From NCBI GenBank assembly GCA_905198575.1, contig CAJKDC010000025.1, forward strand, positions 1-29,140: 29,140 bases of DNA. Direction: 5' to 3'. A program made the translations under genes and the position numbers. This document shows positions 1 through 9,069 of this stretch, piece after piece. The notes under the pieces were generated by a model. That model saw nothing but the letters and a program-made list of their open reading frames with translations. It did not search any database and was not told the origin of the DNA. The DNA comes from an uncultured Bacteroides sp. GTDB lineage: Bacteria > Bacteroidota > Bacteroidia > Bacteroidales > Bacteroidaceae. Every line of letters starts with the position of its first letter. Within the stretch, counting starts at the first letter, position 1.

Positions 1-52
1 GCCGATTCTATGTTTAATTTTAATTTATCGGTAAAAATTTACCGAAGTATTG
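1..52. repeat. Left copy of 52-bp perfect terminal inverted repeat
   Basis: Bases 1-52 are the exact reverse complement of 29086-29137; base i pairs with base 29138-i, and pairing fails at base 53. An internal palindrome lies at 28-45 (TCGGTAAA, AA, TTTACCGA). The repeat is AT-rich and non-coding and begins 6 bp beyond the ftsW stop codon. It starts at the window edge, so it could extend further left. It could be a site for site-specific inversion or a copy of a dispersed palindromic repeat. No recombinase gene is present in the window. Confidence 0.97.
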
Positions 53-58
53 TATTAA

Positions 59-1336
59 TTAATTCTTGTCTTTAGAAATACTATTGGAGGAGGTAGCCAT
101 ATCTTGAGCATATTTGATGATTTGTTCGGCTGCTTGCTGAATTTCCAATTGCTTTTGAGCTTCCTCTTCTTGTTCTTTCTTTTTCAGTTCATTAACATGC
201 TTGCTAATGCTTAGGATGATACCAATATAGACACAATTCACTAAAGTCGAGGTACCACCTTTACTGATTAGTGGCAGAGGCTGTCCTGTTACAGGGATAA
301 TACCTACTGCAACCAACATATTAAACATCGCCTGCAAAGAAATTAATATGGCAAATCCCGTTATTAGGAATACATAGTATGACCTGTCACAGTTTCTTGC
401 TATTTTGGCGACTCTGATTAGTAGCAGTAAATATAAAATAACCACTACAGCACCGCCTATTAATCCCATTTCTTCTATGATGATAGCATAGATAAAATCA
501 GAAAAGGCTTGTGAGAGGAAATCCCTTTGTACACTATTTCCCGGGCCTTTTCCTATAATATTACTACTTGCGATAGCGATGTTGGCGTGAGCAACCTGTG
601 CATCATTATTAATGTCGAATTTGGCAGCTGGTACATCTTCTTTTTTGAAGTGATCGTTTATACGATTTTGCCAAGTCGACATACGATCCAATCCCACTGC
701 ATCCCATGCAGATGTCGGAATGAATTTGATGGTAGCAAAAGCAACGACAAGAAAGCTTATTCCAGCAACCGTAAGCATCAACATTTGTTTCAGCGGTATT
801 CGTCCTACAAACATTAGTAGGAAAACACTGCTTGCCAATAAAAGGGCTGTTGATAGGTTCTCACTGATAATTAGCATAATAGTAATACCTGTCACTATCA
901 AAATCTGTTTAAAAGCTTTCGGGTTGGCACTTTCTTCTTCTTGGGCTTTAGAAAGAATGTATGCGACAGAAATAAGGGTACACATTTTAGCAACCTCAGA
1001 AGGCTGAAACTGAAAGAACCCCAAGTCTATCCATCGTTTGGCACCATTGGTCAAAGCTCCGTTTATGAGCACTCCAATAAGTGCAAGCCAGGAAAAAGGC
1101 AATAGGCCAGCAAACAACTTAAAGCGTTTGCATGGAATATTATGCACAATAAGTACAATGATTGTTCCTACTGTGAGCAATACAATGTGCATGGTGATAG
1201 GACGCCAATGGTCTCCACTTTTGTAGGTAAGTGTACTCGAAGCACTAAATACCTCAATAATGGAAATCATGCACAAAACAAAGTATATAATCCAGATGAC
1301 CTTGTCTCCTTTAAATAGATTCTTTATTAAATCCAT
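59..1336 (-). CDS. ftsW: Septal peptidoglycan glycosyltransferase FtsW (SEDS family)
   Basis: This 425-residue polytopic inner-membrane protein polymerises lipid II into glycan strands at the septum, working with the class B transpeptidase FtsI encoded upstream in the same operon. About ten hydrophobic segments run from residue 14 to 385. SEDS family signatures are visible: FQPSEVAKM around residue 110, an acidic EEMGLIGG stretch in the second half, and PVTGQPLPLISKGGTS near residue 350. The cytoplasmic tail after residue 385 is rich in Glu, Gln and Lys. The gene is last in the visible dcw operon, 13 bp after murD. No terminator separates its stop codon from the terminal repeat 6 bp beyond, so transcription probably continues left out of the window, where murG would be expected. 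RodA is the alternative SEDS member, but the operon context favours FtsW. Confidence 0.95.
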   Translation of the reverse strand: MDLIKNLFKGDKVIWIIYFVLCMISIIEVFSASSTLTYKSGDHWRPITMHIVLLTVGTIIVLIVHNIPCKRFKLFAGLLPFSWLALIGVLINGALTNGAKRWIDLGFFQFQPSEVAKMCTLISVAYILSKAQEEESANPKAFKQILIVTGITIMLIISENLSTALLLASSVFLLMFVGRIPLKQMLMLTVAGISFLVVAFATIKFIPTSAWDAVGLDRMSTWQNRINDHFKKEDVPAAKFDINNDAQVAHANIAIASSNIIGKGPGNSVQRDFLSQAFSDFIYAIIIEEMGLIGGAVVVILYLLLLIRVAKIARNCDRSYYVFLITGFAILISLQAMFNMLVAVGIIPVTGQPLPLISKGGTSTLVNCVYIGIILSISKHVNELKKKEQEEEAQKQLEIQQAAEQIIKYAQDMATSSNSISKDKN

Positions 1337-1349
1337 GCTTGTCTTGTTT

Positions 1350-2684
1350 TTATAAGTTTCTTACACATTCCTTGAATTGCCGGCCCCTGTCTTCGTAACT
1401 TTTAAACAAGTCGAAGCTGGCGCAGCACGGACTTAGTAAGACTGTTTCTCCTTTTTTTGCCATTTGATAAGCTGCGTTTACTGCATCTTTCATACTTTTT
1501 ACATCGGCAATAGGCAGGCCAAATCCGTCAAAGAAATCATGAAGCTTTTCATTGTGTAATCCCAAGAAAATTAGTCCGCTACATTTTTCTTTGACCAAAT
1601 CTGCAATTTCGTTATAATCATTTCCTTTATCTTTTCCACCTAAAATTAAGACGGTTTTAGTCTTCATGCTTTGTAAGGCATACCAGCAAGAGTTTACATT
1701 TGTAGCTTTCGAGTCATTGATATAATCCACTCCACGTACACGTGTAACTTTTTCCAGTCGGTGTTCCACTCCTTTAAAATCGCTGAGAGCTTCACGGATA
1801 CATTCTTTTCGGATACCTGAAAGGTTGGCAGAGATACCGGCAGCCATGGAGTTGAACAAATTGTGTGTACCCGTCAGTGCCAGTTCCTCCTGTTCCATGT
1901 TGAATGCAATAGGAGTTGTGAAATAAACCTTGTCCTGTTCAGTAAAAGCAGCCACTCCTTCTTCCTTTTTTTCTGCAAAAGGGTAGTAATGTCCGTGAAT
2001 ACCATATTTGTGCAGTTCCTTTTGGATGATAGGGTCATCATTCCAGAAGATAAAGGCATCTTCATCTGTCTGATTCTGAATGATACGGAATTTGGCATCC
2101 ACATAGTTTTGCATTGTATAGTCGTACCGGTCCAGATGATCTGGGGTGATATTCATCAATACAGCAATGTTAGCATGGAATTTATACATGTTGTCCAGCT
2201 GGAAGCTGCTAAGCTCAATGACATAATAGTCATAATTGCATTCTGCAACCTGATATGCAAGACTCTGTCCGATATTTCCTGCCAGTCCGACATTTAGTCC
2301 CGCTTTCTTGAAGATATGATAAATCAGTGAAGTAGTTGTCGTTTTTCCGTTGCTACCTGTGATACATATCATTTTTGCATTGGTATAGCGTCCTGCAAAT
2401 TCTATTTCAGATATAATAGGAGTTCCTAATGCCTTCAGTTTTAAAATGATAGGGGCATTGTTAGGAATACCCGGGCTTTTTATAACTTCGTCTGCATTGA
2501 GAATCAGGCTTTCGGTATGCTGACCTTCTTCCCATGTAATTCCTCGTTCATCCAACATTTGCTTATATGGCTCTTTTATAGCAGACATGTTTGATACAAA
2601 AGTGTCAAAACCTTGTTTTTTTGCCAGAACAGCGGCACCTGTGCCACTTTCTCCAGCTCCTAAAATGACAATCCTTTTTGCCAT
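1350..2684 (-). CDS. murD: UDP-N-acetylmuramoylalanine--D-glutamate ligase MurD
   Basis: This cytoplasmic ATP-dependent ligase adds D-glutamate to UDP-MurNAc-L-Ala, the second amino-acid addition of peptidoglycan precursor synthesis. The 444-residue length is normal for the family. The N-terminal Rossmann domain opens with ILGAGESGTGAA (residues 7-18). The Mur-ligase P-loop GSNGKTTTT lies at 110-118 and MNITPDHLDRYD follows in the central domain. HRLEKV and NDSKATN mark the start of the C-terminal domain, and SPCCASFD lies near the end. It sits between mraY (4-bp gap) and ftsW (13-bp gap) on the same strand, the usual dcw order. It has no promoter of its own that I can see and is presumably co-transcribed from upstream of rsmH. 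Confidence 0.97.
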   Translation of the reverse strand: MAKRIVILGAGESGTGAAVLAKKQGFDTFVSNMSAIKEPYKQMLDERGITWEEGQHTESLILNADEVIKSPGIPNNAPIILKLKALGTPIISEIEFAGRYTNAKMICITGSNGKTTTTSLIYHIFKKAGLNVGLAGNIGQSLAYQVAECNYDYYVIELSSFQLDNMYKFHANIAVLMNITPDHLDRYDYTMQNYVDAKFRIIQNQTDEDAFIFWNDDPIIQKELHKYGIHGHYYPFAEKKEEGVAAFTEQDKVYFTTPIAFNMEQEELALTGTHNLFNSMAAGISANLSGIRKECIREALSDFKGVEHRLEKVTRVRGVDYINDSKATNVNSCWYALQSMKTKTVLILGGKDKGNDYNEIADLVKEKCSGLIFLGLHNEKLHDFFDGFGLPIADVKSMKDAVNAAYQMAKKGETVLLSPCCASFDLFKSYEDRGRQFKECVRNL

Positions 2685-2688
2685 GGCG

Positions 2689-3957
2689 TTATCTAATCTT
2701 TAAAGTTATAATCGTTATTGCTGCAAGTACAATGGATACAATCCAGAATCGTACTGTAATTTTTGACTCGTGAAAAACACTGCTTGGTTTCGTAAACAAA
2801 TAACTGCAATTGGGGTCCAATTGTGCGATTGTTGTACGGAAATGGTCGTGTATAGGGGTACGCTTAAAAATTCGTTGTAAGTGCCCTTTCTTTTTCCCGC
2901 GTTTGAAATAGTTTACCTGAAGAATTACAGATAGATTTTCGATGAGGAAAATTCCGCATAAGATGGGTATCAGTAACTCCTTGTGGATAATGATTGCAAA
3001 CACAGCGATGATTCCTCCAATAGTCAAACTTCCGGTATCGCCCATAAATACTTGTGCCGGAAAAGCATTATACCATAAAAATCCAATCAATGCTCCGATA
3101 AAGGCACAGATGAAAATTACAAGTTCTTCGCTACCGGGTATATACATGATATTCAGATAACTGGCATATTCAATGTGACTGGATACGTATGCCAGAATAC
3201 CTAAAGTTACTCCAATTATAGCCGAATTTCCGGCTGCCATTCCGTCCATTCCATCATTCAGGTTGGCTCCGTTTGATACAGCAGTTACCACAAAGATTGT
3301 AATAAGGACAAATACAATCCAGCCTGCAGTTTGAGCATGCTCACCCATAAAGCCTACGAAATCAGCATAATCCAAGTTGTTGTTTTTGAAAAACGGAATT
3401 GTGGTCTGTGTAGATTTCTGGTCTTGTGGAATGTGCACAACATCAACAATCTGTCCGTTCTGCTGGATTTCAATGTTTTCCCGGATAACAACGTCCGGAC
3501 TAAGATAAAGTGTGAGACCAACGATAAGTCCAAGTCCAACTTGCCCGATGATCTTAAATTTTCCATGTAGTCCTTCTTTATCTTTACGGAACACTTTAAT
3601 ATAGTCATCCAGAAATCCAAGTGTACCTAGCCATATAGTTGTTATCAGCATCAATATCATGTATATATTATGTAGCTTACCCAATAGCAGGCAAGGAATA
3701 ATAATAGCAGTGATAATGATGATTCCCCCCATTGTGGGTACTCCTGTCTTATTTACGTTGAAAGGGTCAATAGAGGCGTCTCGTTGTGTTTCTGTAATTT
3801 GCTTCTTTTTGAGCAAGTTGATAAAATATTCTCCAAAAATGGCAGAAATAAGTAATGACAGAATGATAGCCATAAGTGAACGGAATGATACGTACCCGAA
3901 CATACGTGCACCCGGGAAATCAAACTGTTCCAGATAATTGAATAAATAGTATAACAT
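2689..3957 (-). CDS. mraY: Phospho-MurNAc-pentapeptide transferase MraY
   Basis: MraY transfers phospho-MurNAc-pentapeptide from UDP to undecaprenyl phosphate, producing lipid I at the inner membrane. Family motifs are present: LGFLDDYIKV (the Asp-Asp pair), NLNDGMDGMAAG, VFMGDTGSL, and a C-terminal RTPIHDHFR corresponding to the HHH-type motif. At 422 residues it is longer than the roughly 360-residue proteobacterial enzyme. The extra length is largely a hydrophilic insertion of about 60 residues around positions 170-215, between DVVIRENIEI and the next membrane helix, as is common in Bacteroidetes. The gene lies 14 bp after murE and 4 bp before murD within the operon. Confidence 0.97.
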   Translation of the reverse strand: MLYYLFNYLEQFDFPGARMFGYVSFRSLMAIILSLLISAIFGEYFINLLKKKQITETQRDASIDPFNVNKTGVPTMGGIIIITAIIIPCLLLGKLHNIYMILMLITTIWLGTLGFLDDYIKVFRKDKEGLHGKFKIIGQVGLGLIVGLTLYLSPDVVIRENIEIQQNGQIVDVVHIPQDQKSTQTTIPFFKNNNLDYADFVGFMGEHAQTAGWIVFVLITIFVVTAVSNGANLNDGMDGMAAGNSAIIGVTLGILAYVSSHIEYASYLNIMYIPGSEELVIFICAFIGALIGFLWYNAFPAQVFMGDTGSLTIGGIIAVFAIIIHKELLIPILCGIFLIENLSVILQVNYFKRGKKKGHLQRIFKRTPIHDHFRTTIAQLDPNCSYLFTKPSSVFHESKITVRFWIVSIVLAAITIITLKIR

Positions 3958-3971
3958 CCTTATGTTTTATT

Positions 3972-5429
3972 TTATTGTTCGTTATTGAAAATGTCGCATA
4001 AAACCTCTTTGTCGTCGAAATGATGTTTTACACCTTTTATCTCTTGATAATTTTCATGACCTTTTCCTGCCACCAGTATCACATCACCTGCTTGGGCAAG
4101 CATGCAGGCCGTTTTAATAGCTTCTTTTCGGTCTGTAATGCTGATAACTTTCTGCAATTCTTCTTTTTTCAGACCAGCCAGCATATCGTTTATAATATCT
4201 TGTGGTTCTTCGAATCGAGGGTTGTCTGATGTAATAATAACTTTATCACTTCGCTTAACAGATTCTTGTGCCATGATAGGACGCTTTCCTTTGTCCCGGT
4301 TTCCTCCAGCTCCTACGACTGTAATCACGCTTCCTCTTCCTCGCAGAACTTCATGAATTGTTTCGAGTACGTTTACCAAAGCATCGGGGGTATGTGCATA
4401 ATCTACAATTGCAGTGTAACCTTTGGGTGAACGGAGTGCATCGAAACGGCCAGATACCGGATGGAGCAGGCTTAAAGCAACCAAGATTTCCTCCGGCTGT
4501 TTTCCTAATAATGTAGCAGCTCCGTATACAGCCAACAGGTTGGATGCGTTGAAACGTCCAATGAACTGGACATTGACTTCACGGTTATTGATATCCATCA
4601 ACATGCCTTCGAATCCGTCTTCCAATACCTTTCCTTTGAAATCGCAAAGGCTTCTCAGTGAATAAGTAGCTACATGAGCCTTTGTATTTTGTGTCATGAC
4701 CAGACCGTTTTTGTCATCAGCATTGGTCAAGGCAAAGGCCGATTTTGGAAGATTGTCGAAGAACATCTTTTTAGCTTTAAGATAAGCGTCAAATGTCTTG
4801 TGGTAATCCAAGTGATCGCGTGTCAGATTGGTAAAAATACCTCCGGCAAACTGAAGTCCACCGATACGGTTCTGAACGACAGCGTGCGAGCTGACCTCCA
4901 TAAAGGCGTAGCTACATCCTTCTTGAACCATTTCTCCCAGTAATTGGTTCAAGGTAATTGGGTCCGGAGTTGTATGTTCTGTTGGCACTGCTTTTTCGTT
5001 AACATAGTTGCATACCGTTGACAGTAACCCAACCTTGTATCCGAAGTGACGAAACATCTTATATAATAAGGTAGCAATAGTCGTTTTTCCATTAGTCCCT
5101 GTCACACCTACCAGTTTCAGTTTAGAGGTAGGATTTCCGTAGAAGGTCGTTGCTATTTCTCCAACTATCGCTTCAGAGTTTTTCACTTGTATATAAGTTA
5201 TATGTTCAGAAGTCTGTTCTGGCATCACCTCACATACGATAGCTGTTGCACCCAGTTGGATAGCCTTTTCAATGTAAGCATGTCCGTCGGCCTGGGTACC
5301 TTTGATGGCAATAAACAATCCTCCCTCTTTGATTTTTCGAGAGTCGATTTGAATATTGGTTATTTCTTTGTCGGTTGTTCCTTTTATGCAAACATCCGCA
5401 ATCGGTCTGATTATATCTTGCAGTTTCAT
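3972..5429 (-). CDS. murE: UDP-MurNAc-tripeptide synthetase MurE, meso-DAP type
   Basis: MurE adds the third stem-peptide residue to UDP-MurNAc-L-Ala-D-Glu in the cytoplasm. The 485-residue protein has the Mur P-loop VTGTNGKTT at 109-117, TEHTTPDP and FTNLTRDHLDYHKT in the central domain, and SGRFD and DYAHTPDAL leading into the C-terminal domain. The specificity loop reads DNPR at residues 402-405, which is the signature of meso-diaminopimelate-adding enzymes. The peptidoglycan is therefore predicted to be DAP-type, as in Bacteroides. The C-terminus carries VAGKGHENYQ, also typical. It lies 10 bp after ftsI and 14 bp before mraY. Confidence 0.97.
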   Translation of the reverse strand: MKLQDIIRPIADVCIKGTTDKEITNIQIDSRKIKEGGLFIAIKGTQADGHAYIEKAIQLGATAIVCEVMPEQTSEHITYIQVKNSEAIVGEIATTFYGNPTSKLKLVGVTGTNGKTTIATLLYKMFRHFGYKVGLLSTVCNYVNEKAVPTEHTTPDPITLNQLLGEMVQEGCSYAFMEVSSHAVVQNRIGGLQFAGGIFTNLTRDHLDYHKTFDAYLKAKKMFFDNLPKSAFALTNADDKNGLVMTQNTKAHVATYSLRSLCDFKGKVLEDGFEGMLMDINNREVNVQFIGRFNASNLLAVYGAATLLGKQPEEILVALSLLHPVSGRFDALRSPKGYTAIVDYAHTPDALVNVLETIHEVLRGRGSVITVVGAGGNRDKGKRPIMAQESVKRSDKVIITSDNPRFEEPQDIINDMLAGLKKEELQKVISITDRKEAIKTACMLAQAGDVILVAGKGHENYQEIKGVKHHFDDKEVLCDIFNNEQ

Positions 5430-5439
5430 AATGCTCTAA

Positions 5440-7569
5440 TTATTTCAATGTTAATACTATGGTTTGTCCTTTATGCAAATAACTTCCAGGAGGAATGCTT
5501 TGCGATGTTACTCTACCTATGCCATTCAGCCGGACTTTCAATCCTGCTCCTTCCAGCAGGTATACAGCATCTTTGGCTCCCATATTTCTTACATTCGGAA
5601 CCAACTTGGCATTTTGCTTGATCGAGCTGAAAGTCACACCGTTGTTGTTTATTCCAGATTTTCCCCAGTTCGGAGTAGTCTGATTTCCTTCCTGGAATTG
5701 ATAACCATTATATTTGATTCCTAGTTCACCTAAAATATAAGCCGCCTCATTCAAACTGCCCGATTTTACGTCGGGAACCAATACTGCAGTAGAATCTTTT
5801 GCATTCGCAAGGTTGCTGGAAAGGTGTTTGGCGTACACTCGCTCAGCTATTTTATTGAAAACACTTCCTGCCTGCAATCCTCCAGAAGCTGGGCCATGAG
5901 GAATCTGTATAGATACCAGACATGTATATTTAGGGTTGTCGGCCGGGAAATATCCGCAGAAGCTTACAAGGTAGCTAACTCCGCCAGCCTTATATCCGGC
6001 TTTTCCCTGTGAAATCTGGGCAGTACCGGTCTTTCCTGCAACTTCAAATTGTTTGCTGCCAGCTTGTTTTGCCAGTCCGTTCTTTACAACATGCTTTAAG
6101 ATGTCGTGTATATACATCAATGTCGTGTCCGAACATATTTTAGGATTGATAATTTCAGTTGGAAATTCTTCAATAATCTCTCCGTCCTTTGCTATCGCTT
6201 TGACCAGTTTGGGCTTGACCATTGTTCCGTTGTTAGCGATAGCATTGTAGAAATTGGCAATGTAAATAGGTGGAATTTGTGTTTCGTAACCGATACTCAT
6301 CCACGGTAAAGTCGTTTTTGACCAATATCTTTGGTTTACGCCCCGTATCCTTGGAGCTGTTTCACCAGCAATTCCCAAATGGATAGGAGTATCTATACTC
6401 ATACGTTTTAAACCGTCGACAAATTTTTGAGGATTATCTCCGTAAAACTTGTCGATGATAGACGATACTCCAATGTTGGAAGAATAACCCATGATGTGAG
6501 TTACATCCAAAACTCCATATCCGCCTCTATGCCAGTTATGGTCTTTCATAAAACTGCCGTGCATTTTCAGAATACCATTTCCGGTGTCTACAGTATAATT
6601 AGGAGTGATGTATTTGTCTTCCATGGCAACCATCATAGAAGCGGTTTTGAAGGTTGAACCCGGTTCCATCAGGTTACTTACGGCCAAGTTTTTTGCTTCG
6701 TAATAATTGCCGCTTGGTGTCCGGCTCATGTTCACAATAGCTTTGATGTCTCCGGTTTTGACTTCCATAAGGATTGCCACACCAAAAACAGCTTCAAGAT
6801 TTTTAAGCTGGTCTACAAGCGCTTTTTCTGCGATATCTTGCATTCCTACATCGATAGTAGTAATAATATCACAACCGTCTACTGCAGGTTTATCCACAAT
6901 ATTCAGATACTTGTTCATAACTTTCTGGCGGTGGGTAATACCATCCTCACCTCTTAAGATAGAGTCGTAAGTCAGCTCCAGACCATTTTTTGCCCCTTTC
7001 GTCATGTCCGGATACATATCACCCAATGTACGCATAGCCAGAGAACCAAAAGGCTTTTTACGCTGGTTGAATTCTTGTGCAAACAGTCCACCTCTATATG
7101 GGCTAAGTGAAAGGACCGGCAACTTTTTTACTTCTTTGAATTCAATGTATGAAATACGTTTGTTGTACAACAGCCAGCTACGGCTTCCTTTCTTGCGTCC
7201 TTGTAAGAAAGTTCGTTTAAAATCTTTTGCGCTTTGGTCTGGAAAAATCTGATGCAATCCTTCACATATTTCGTTCAGGTGGTTCATCAGCATCGTGTCT
7301 TTTTCCGTACCTCCTGCTTTGAAATCCATGTAGATTTTATACTCCGGCAGACTGCTTGCCATTAGCTTTCCGTCTGCCGAAATGATGTTACCTCGGGTTG
7401 GATGTACGATGACATTCTCTTTTACGAATCTGTCAGCAACATCCATCCAGTATTGTCTTTCGGCAAACATGATAAAAGCCGCCTTAACAATAATGGCAAT
7501 ACCCACCAGCACCATCATCAACAGGATGAAGGAGAAACGGAGCATTATTTTTTTGTGATCTTGTATCAT
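5440..7569 (-). CDS. ftsI: Septal class B penicillin-binding protein FtsI/PBP3 with two PASTA domains
   Basis: This is the transpeptidase that cross-links septal peptidoglycan, partner of FtsW. The 709-residue protein has one N-terminal membrane helix (about residues 10-34) and a dimerisation domain containing HPTRGNIISADG. The transpeptidase motifs are S305-T-F-K308 (SxxK), S363-S-N365 (SxN) and K513-T-G515 (KTG). Two C-terminal PASTA modules follow: VPDVKSGSLNEAAYILGELG (from about 598) and VPNVRNMGAKDAVYLLEGAG plus the remainder to the C-terminus. PASTA-bearing PBPs in the dcw cluster are usual in Bacteroidetes, although the E. coli protein lacks them. The start is an ATG 4 bp after the ftsL-like gene. 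Confidence 0.95.
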   Translation of the reverse strand: MIQDHKKIMLRFSFILLMMVLVGIAIIVKAAFIMFAERQYWMDVADRFVKENVIVHPTRGNIISADGKLMASSLPEYKIYMDFKAGGTEKDTMLMNHLNEICEGLHQIFPDQSAKDFKRTFLQGRKKGSRSWLLYNKRISYIEFKEVKKLPVLSLSPYRGGLFAQEFNQRKKPFGSLAMRTLGDMYPDMTKGAKNGLELTYDSILRGEDGITHRQKVMNKYLNIVDKPAVDGCDIITTIDVGMQDIAEKALVDQLKNLEAVFGVAILMEVKTGDIKAIVNMSRTPSGNYYEAKNLAVSNLMEPGSTFKTASMMVAMEDKYITPNYTVDTGNGILKMHGSFMKDHNWHRGGYGVLDVTHIMGYSSNIGVSSIIDKFYGDNPQKFVDGLKRMSIDTPIHLGIAGETAPRIRGVNQRYWSKTTLPWMSIGYETQIPPIYIANFYNAIANNGTMVKPKLVKAIAKDGEIIEEFPTEIINPKICSDTTLMYIHDILKHVVKNGLAKQAGSKQFEVAGKTGTAQISQGKAGYKAGGVSYLVSFCGYFPADNPKYTCLVSIQIPHGPASGGLQAGSVFNKIAERVYAKHLSSNLANAKDSTAVLVPDVKSGSLNEAAYILGELGIKYNGYQFQEGNQTTPNWGKSGINNNGVTFSSIKQNAKLVPNVRNMGAKDAVYLLEGAGLKVRLNGIGRVTSQSIPPGSYLHKGQTIVLTLK

Positions 7570-7573
7570 GCTT

Positions 7574-7924
7574 TTAATCTTTTTTGATTAAGTAGGGTGG
7601 GGTTGTTGCTGTTTCCAGTTCTTTTCCTCCAGCAGTAATGTATTCTTCAATTTTTGACTGCCGGCTTTTTTCAGTCAGTTGAGAAGACAATGTTAGTGCA
7701 TCATATTTGATGTCTACCAATTCTTTTTTCAATTTGTCAATCTCAATTAATTCTTGCTGACATGAATAGCGGTTGTCTATATAGAGAATCGTAAGTATAA
7801 CAATCAAGATGACAAGATTAGCCTGTCGTCTTAAGAAATCATGGGTAAGAATATCTCCTCCCAAAATTGTACGCCACGTAATATGAGCGGCTTGATTCCT
7901 TTCTTGTTCAGTTGCTTCTTTCAT
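7574..7924 (-). CDS. ftsL: FtsL-like division protein
   Basis: This small bitopic protein of 116 residues has one membrane helix at about residues 35-50 (ANLVILIVILTILYI). It is followed by a helical, coiled-coil-prone extracytoplasmic part (LIEIDKLKKELVDIKYDALTL) and is preceded by a hydrophilic cytoplasmic segment of about 35 residues. FtsL proteins diverge strongly in sequence, so the call rests mainly on topology and on position: directly between rsmH (10 bp) and ftsI (4 bp), where ftsL lies in most bacteria. FtsL in other bacteria stabilises and activates the FtsW-FtsI synthase together with FtsB and FtsQ. No ftsB or ftsQ is visible in the window. Confidence 0.85.
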   Translation of the reverse strand: MKEATEQERNQAAHITWRTILGGDILTHDFLRRQANLVILIVILTILYIDNRYSCQQELIEIDKLKKELVDIKYDALTLSSQLTEKSRQSKIEEYITAGGKELETATTPPYLIKKD

Positions 7925-7934
7925 GATTATTTTA

Positions 7935-8849
7935 TTATTTTTTTTCTGCTATTCTTAGTTTTGCGCTTCTGGAACGAGGATTCCGTTCAATCTCTTCGTC
8001 GGACGGAACAATGACCTTGTTGTTGACCAGCTTGAACGGACTGTTTGTCCGTCCGAAAATGTCTTGCTCCATTTTCCCTTCTACATTGCCTGTCTTCATG
8101 ATGTTTTTTACCATGCGGTCCTCCAGCGAATGATATGTAATGACTACCAGACGACCTCCCGGCTTTAAAGCCTGAGTTGCAGCGTTGAGCATTTCTTTCA
8201 AAGCTTCCATTTCCTGGTTAACTTCAATACGCAATGCCTGAAAAACCTTTGCCAGTTCTTTTTTTTCTCGGTCCTTGCCAAACAGCGGTTTTATGACATC
8301 CAGAAATTCTTCTATGGTCTCTATTTTTTTCTGGGAACGGGCTTTTACAAGAACGGAAGCTATTTTCCGGCTGTTTTTAAGTTCGCCGTATAAATAGAAC
8401 AAATTGGCCAATCGCTCCTCATCATAGTTGTTTACGATATCTGCAGCGGTCATTCCGGCCCGTTTGTTCATACGCATATCCAGTTTTCCGTTAAAACGGA
8501 AGGAAAAACCTCTCTCTGAATCATCGAAATGGTGTGACGAAACTCCCAAATCTGCAAGAATTGCATCTACGCCATCTACTCCGTAATATCTTAAGAAGTT
8601 ACTCAGATATCGGAAATTGCTACGGACAAACGTGAATCGTTTGTCGTTTACAATGTTCTGTTCAGCATCTTCATCCTGGTCGAAACTGAACAGACGGCTT
8701 TCAGAGTCCATGCAACGCAGGATTTCTTTTGAATGTCCTCCGCCGCCAAATGTTACATCTACGAAAGTGCCTTTTGCCTGCAGGTTCATTCCTTCGATGC
8801 TTTCGTGCAAAAGGACAGGAATATGATAAGTCTGTTCTGTTTCATTCAT
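7935..8849 (-). CDS. rsmH: 16S rRNA (cytosine-1402-N4)-methyltransferase RsmH (MraW)
   Basis: RsmH is the SAM-dependent methyltransferase that modifies C1402 N4 in the 16S rRNA decoding centre. The 304-residue protein is of normal length. The SAM-binding loop VDVTFGGGGHS lies at 30-40. ILADLGVSSHHFDD and ERGFSFRFNGKLDMRMN follow. FQALRIEVNQE and the C-terminal ITYHSLEDRMVK are also typical, and the end reads NPRSRSAKLRIAEK. It is the first gene of the dcw operon here. The usual neighbour mraZ is not found upstream. A weak promoter-like element (TAACTTTA on the minus strand, 8898-8891) lies about 42 bp before the start. Confidence 0.97.
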   Translation of the reverse strand: MNETEQTYHIPVLLHESIEGMNLQAKGTFVDVTFGGGGHSKEILRCMDSESRLFSFDQDEDAEQNIVNDKRFTFVRSNFRYLSNFLRYYGVDGVDAILADLGVSSHHFDDSERGFSFRFNGKLDMRMNKRAGMTAADIVNNYDEERLANLFYLYGELKNSRKIASVLVKARSQKKIETIEEFLDVIKPLFGKDREKKELAKVFQALRIEVNQEMEALKEMLNAATQALKPGGRLVVITYHSLEDRMVKNIMKTGNVEGKMEQDIFGRTNSPFKLVNNKVIVPSDEEIERNPRSRSAKLRIAEKK

Positions 8850-9004
8850 ATTACATCAGTATTTACATTATTATATAAATATTCGAGCCGTAAAGTTACA
8901 TATTTCCTTATAATTAGAGATATAAAAGATGAAAAAGTTATCAACAGTTTATGCCTCTCTTTAAATGCTTGAAAATCACTTGTGTATGCTGTTTTATTAA
9001 AGTA

Positions 9005-9053
9005 AAAGGATAAACGGATGCATCTCCTTCTGCCGAGAATGCATGTATCCTTT
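9005..9053. other. Imperfect hairpin in rsmH-glsA spacer
   Basis: Outer arms AAAGGATA (9005-9012) and TATCCTTT (9046-9053) are complementary. Inner arms ATGCAT (9018-9023) and ATGCAT (9039-9044) also pair. The arms are joined by an asymmetric bulge (AACGG against G), and the loop is 15 nt. No T-run follows on either strand, so it does not look like a terminator by itself. It could be part of an RNA leader or a small RNA, or a protein-binding dyad. Confidence 0.5.
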
Positions 9054-9069
9054 ATAGAAGAGGGAATAT

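Noticed and set aside
1863..2297. 144-codon plus-strand open frame inside murD
   Set aside because: It is antisense to a fully conserved Mur ligase with intact motifs and has no domain or promoter.
8938..8946. TTATCAACA, one mismatch from a DnaA box
   Set aside because: It is a single imperfect match with no cluster of boxes, no AT-rich unwinding array and no origin-linked genes nearby.
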